Shown: in pieces, positions 4,626 through 6,302 of the stretch
How the letters are laid out: each line of letters starts with the position of its first letter
Position numbering within the stretch: the first letter of the stretch is position 1
Source of the DNA: Lachnospiraceae bacterium UBA4381
GTDB taxonomy: Bacteria; Bacillota; Clostridia; Lachnospirales; Lachnospiraceae
NCBI GenBank assembly: GCA_002391105.1
Contig: DGRT01000157.1
Span: 1 to 6,302 of the forward strand
Direction of reading: 5' to 3'
DNA: 6,302 bases
Notes under the pieces: model-generated
The model's input: the letters and a program-made list of their open reading frames with translations, nothing else
Database searches by the model: none
What the model was told of the DNA's origin: nothing
Position numbers and translations under genes: made by a program

Positions 4626-6302
4626 TTGAAACCGGAAATTTTAGCCCCGTGTGGTAATATGTCAGTTCTAAGAGCCGCCATTTCGGCAGGTGCAGATGCA
4701 TGTTATCTCGCGGGGAATTCTTTTGGGGCAAGAGCCTATGCTGACAATTTCACAGATGAAGAACTGATTCAGGCTATTGAGCTGGCTCATTTGTATGGAG
4801 TTAAGATATATCTGACCGTCAATACTCTTATAAAAGAAAGTGAAATGGAAAGGGTATATAAGCTTCTGGAACCTCTTTATACAGCCGGACTTGATGCTGT
4901 ACTGGTACAGGATCTGGGAGTCATGAGGTTTATACGTGACAGCTTTCCGCTTCTACCGATTCATACAAGCACCCAGATGAATATACTTAGTCCTGAAGGT
5001 GCTGTATTACTTAAAAAACTGGGAGCAGAAAGGATTGTTGCTGCCAGAGAAATGACCCTGGAGGAGATGAGAGAGGTTAAGGAGCAGGCTGATATTCAGG
5101 TAGAAGCATTTGTGCATGGTGCCATGTGTCTTTGCTATAGCGGAAGATGCCTGATGAGCTCTATGGCTGGAGGAAGAAGCGGCAATAGAGGCAGATGTGC
5201 CCAGCCATGCAGAATGAGATATGATGGCAGCTATAAGCTTTCCATGAGAGATATGTGCACGCTTAGATATATTCCTGAACTGACTGCTGCTGGAATTGAT
5301 TCCTTTAAGATAGAAGGACGTCTCAAAAATGAATATTATGTAGCAGCAACTGTTGATGCTTATAAGACTCTTACAGAGGATTATCTAAAAGGATGTTATA
5401 CGGATGAAAAAGCTCTGTATTATGAGAAAAGACTTCTGGATACCTTTAACAGAGGAGGCTTTACTACCGGCTATCTGATGCGTGACAGAAGAAAGGATAT
5501 CAAATGGGACGGTGCTTTAATTGACAGCAGTATGCCCGGACGAAGAGGTGTAAAGCTTGGAAGCATCAAGGGTATTAAAAATGGAAGGCTTCTGGTGAAG
5601 CTTCTGGAGGATCTGCATCCGGGGGATGAAATGCTTATAGATACTGAGGATAAGCAGATGCTCACCTCAGGAATATCAGGAAAAAATGGACAAACCGTTG
5701 AGCTTCCATGTCCTAAGACCAGAAGTCTTCACAAAGGAATAGATATTTACAGAACCAGAAATAAAGAGCTTACTGATGAGCTTGGTGAAATGATAAAAAG
5801 TCTTCCTGATATACCTGTAAAGCTGCACGCGAGGGCGTTTGTGGGAGAGAAGCTTTCTATCAGAATAGAAAAATGTAATAACTCATCGTCTGAAGTGACA
5901 AAGATGAAGAGTATATCAGAAACAGAAATCACCGGTGATGTTACAGTGGCGAAGGGAATATCAGAAGCCAAAATATCTGAAGATGTGGCAGGGACGAAGA
6001 TTATATCAGAAGCTGAAATATCTGGTGATATTATAGAAGAAGCTACGAATAAGCCTACAACACGTGAGGACATTATAGCAAAGCTTTCGTCTATGGGCGG
6101 AAGTGGTTTTGTTCCTGCCGAAGTTATAGTTGATACAGATAATAAGGGCTTTATCCCTGTCAATAAATTAAAACAGCTTAGAAGAGAAGGCTTGGAATCT
6201 CTCAGAGAAAGTATTATTTCCGTAAGCAGACGTTCTCTCGCGGATAGAGAGCCGGATGCCGATAAGGAAGTAATGCATAACGATACTACGGAACAGAGAC
6301 TT
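4626..6302 (+). CDS. U32 family peptidase-like protein with C-terminal collagenase-type domain (3' end outside window)
   Basis: The frame is open for 559 residues and still open at the window end. The N-terminal U32 domain shows ILAPCGN (5-11), AGADACYL (21-28), HTSTQMN (113-119) and the full U32 signature at 160-178 (E160, G165, C168, G173, C175, S178). Then come C191 and C195, C211, and KIEGRLKN (228-235). NRGGFTTGY (275-283) precedes an accessory domain of the DUF3656/collagenase type, ending with FIPVNKLKQLRREGLESL. Although named peptidases, characterised relatives such as E. coli RlhA and TrhP hydroxylate rRNA or tRNA, and UbiU/UbiV bind 4Fe-4S clusters through cysteines of this region. 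The added domain makes an RlhA-like role the better guess, but the substrate is inferred. The TTG start keeps the conserved LAPxGN strand; the first internal ATG (4659) would cut it off. A three-copy 15-residue repeat (428-472) enlarges the accessory domain. Confidence 0.88.
   Translation, partial: MKPEILAPCGNMSVLRAAISAGADACYLAGNSFGARAYADNFTDEELIQAIELAHLYGVKIYLTVNTLIKESEMERVYKLLEPLYTAGLDAVLVQDLGVMRFIRDSFPLLPIHTSTQMNILSPEGAVLLKKLGAERIVAAREMTLEEMREVKEQADIQVEAFVHGAMCLCYSGRCLMSSMAGGRSGNRGRCAQPCRMRYDGSYKLSMRDMCTLRYIPELTAAGIDSFKIEGRLKNEYYVAATVDAYKTLTEDYLKGCYTDEKALYYEKRLLDTFNRGGFTTGYLMRDRRKDIKWDGALIDSSMPGRRGVKLGSIKGIKNGRLLVKLLEDLHPGDEMLIDTEDKQMLTSGISGKNGQTVELPCPKTRSLHKGIDIYRTRNKELTDELGEMIKSLPDIPVKLHARAFVGEKLSIRIEKCNNSSSEVTKMKSISETEITGDVTVAKGISEAKISEDVAGTKIISEAEISGDIIEEATNKPTTREDIIAKLSSMGGSGFVPAEVIVDTDNKGFIPVNKLKQLRREGLESLRESIISVSRRSLADREPDADKEVMHNDTTEQRL
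5907..6041 (+). repeat. Three imperfect 45-bp tandem repeats inside the U32 gene
   Basis: The units are 5907-5951, 5952-5996 and 5997-6041. Each begins AAG and contains ATATCAGAA at the same offset (5913, 5958, 6003). By hand count units 1/2 agree at 31 of 45 bases and units 2/3 at 29 of 45. They encode KSISETEITGDVTVA, KGISEAKISEDVAGT and KIISEAEISGDIIEE, so the period is exactly 15 codons and the frame is kept. Confidence 0.85.

Noticed and set aside
4487..4681. 64-codon minus-strand open frame spanning the zapA/U32 junction
   Set aside because: It overlaps two well-supported genes on the other strand and has no ribosome site or known motif.
5747..6163. 138-codon open frame on the minus strand with a repetitive Ser/Ile-rich product
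   Set aside because: It lies antisense to the U32 gene. Its repeated look is just the complement of the 45-bp tandem repeat, and it has no ribosome site or family motif.
1..6302. Integrated element at the ssrA 3' end (attL/attR pair), CRISPR array or insertion sequence
   Set aside because: I found no second copy of the tmRNA 3' end, no integrase or transposase gene, no terminal inverted repeats with target duplications, and no regularly spaced repeats other than the in-gene 45-bp units.

Overview
This window looks like ordinary chromosomal housekeeping DNA from a low-GC Firmicute, most likely a Clostridia/Lachnospiraceae member. The reasons are the AT-rich composition, AGA-rich arginine codons, strong purine-rich Shine-Dalgarno sites, consensus sigma-A-type promoters, and the gene order divIVA-type, ruvA, ruvB, zapA, U32 peptidase. 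The taxonomic call is inference from gene content and style; no marker gene was compared with a database.

Layout: (1) Positions 1-142 are the 3' part of a tmRNA (ssrA), closed by a strong intrinsic terminator at 181-221. (2) Positions 222-596 hold no convincing gene. They contain several hairpins, a long but probably non-coding open stretch on the minus strand, and candidate promoter elements for the next gene. (3) 597-1637 encodes a stand-alone DEDD/RNase H-fold exonuclease-like protein (YprB type). (4) A near-consensus extended -10 promoter (1673-1700) drives a DivIVA-family protein (1761-2321), followed by a hairpin with a poor U-tract that may only partly terminate. (5) ruvA (2426-3031) and ruvB (3082-4083) encode the Holliday-junction branch-migration motor. 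(6) zapA (4214-4618) and a U32-family protein (from the TTG at 4626, still open at the window end) sit 7 nt apart and are probably translationally coupled.

Functionally, the window mixes cell-division/polarity factors (DivIVA family, ZapA), recombination repair (RuvAB) and RNA-related functions (tmRNA, a putative nuclease, and a U32 protein of the group that includes rRNA/tRNA hydroxylases). All protein genes are on the + strand. Three starts differ from the longest open frame, or are non-ATG, and were set by Shine-Dalgarno position and family N-termini: divIVA ATG 1761, ruvA ATG 2426, U32 TTG 4626.

I see no mobile element, CRISPR array, defence system or clearly new system. The most unusual features are a three-copy in-frame 45-bp tandem repeat that enlarges the accessory domain of the U32 protein (5907-6041), and the structured, unexplained 375-nt gap downstream of tmRNA.
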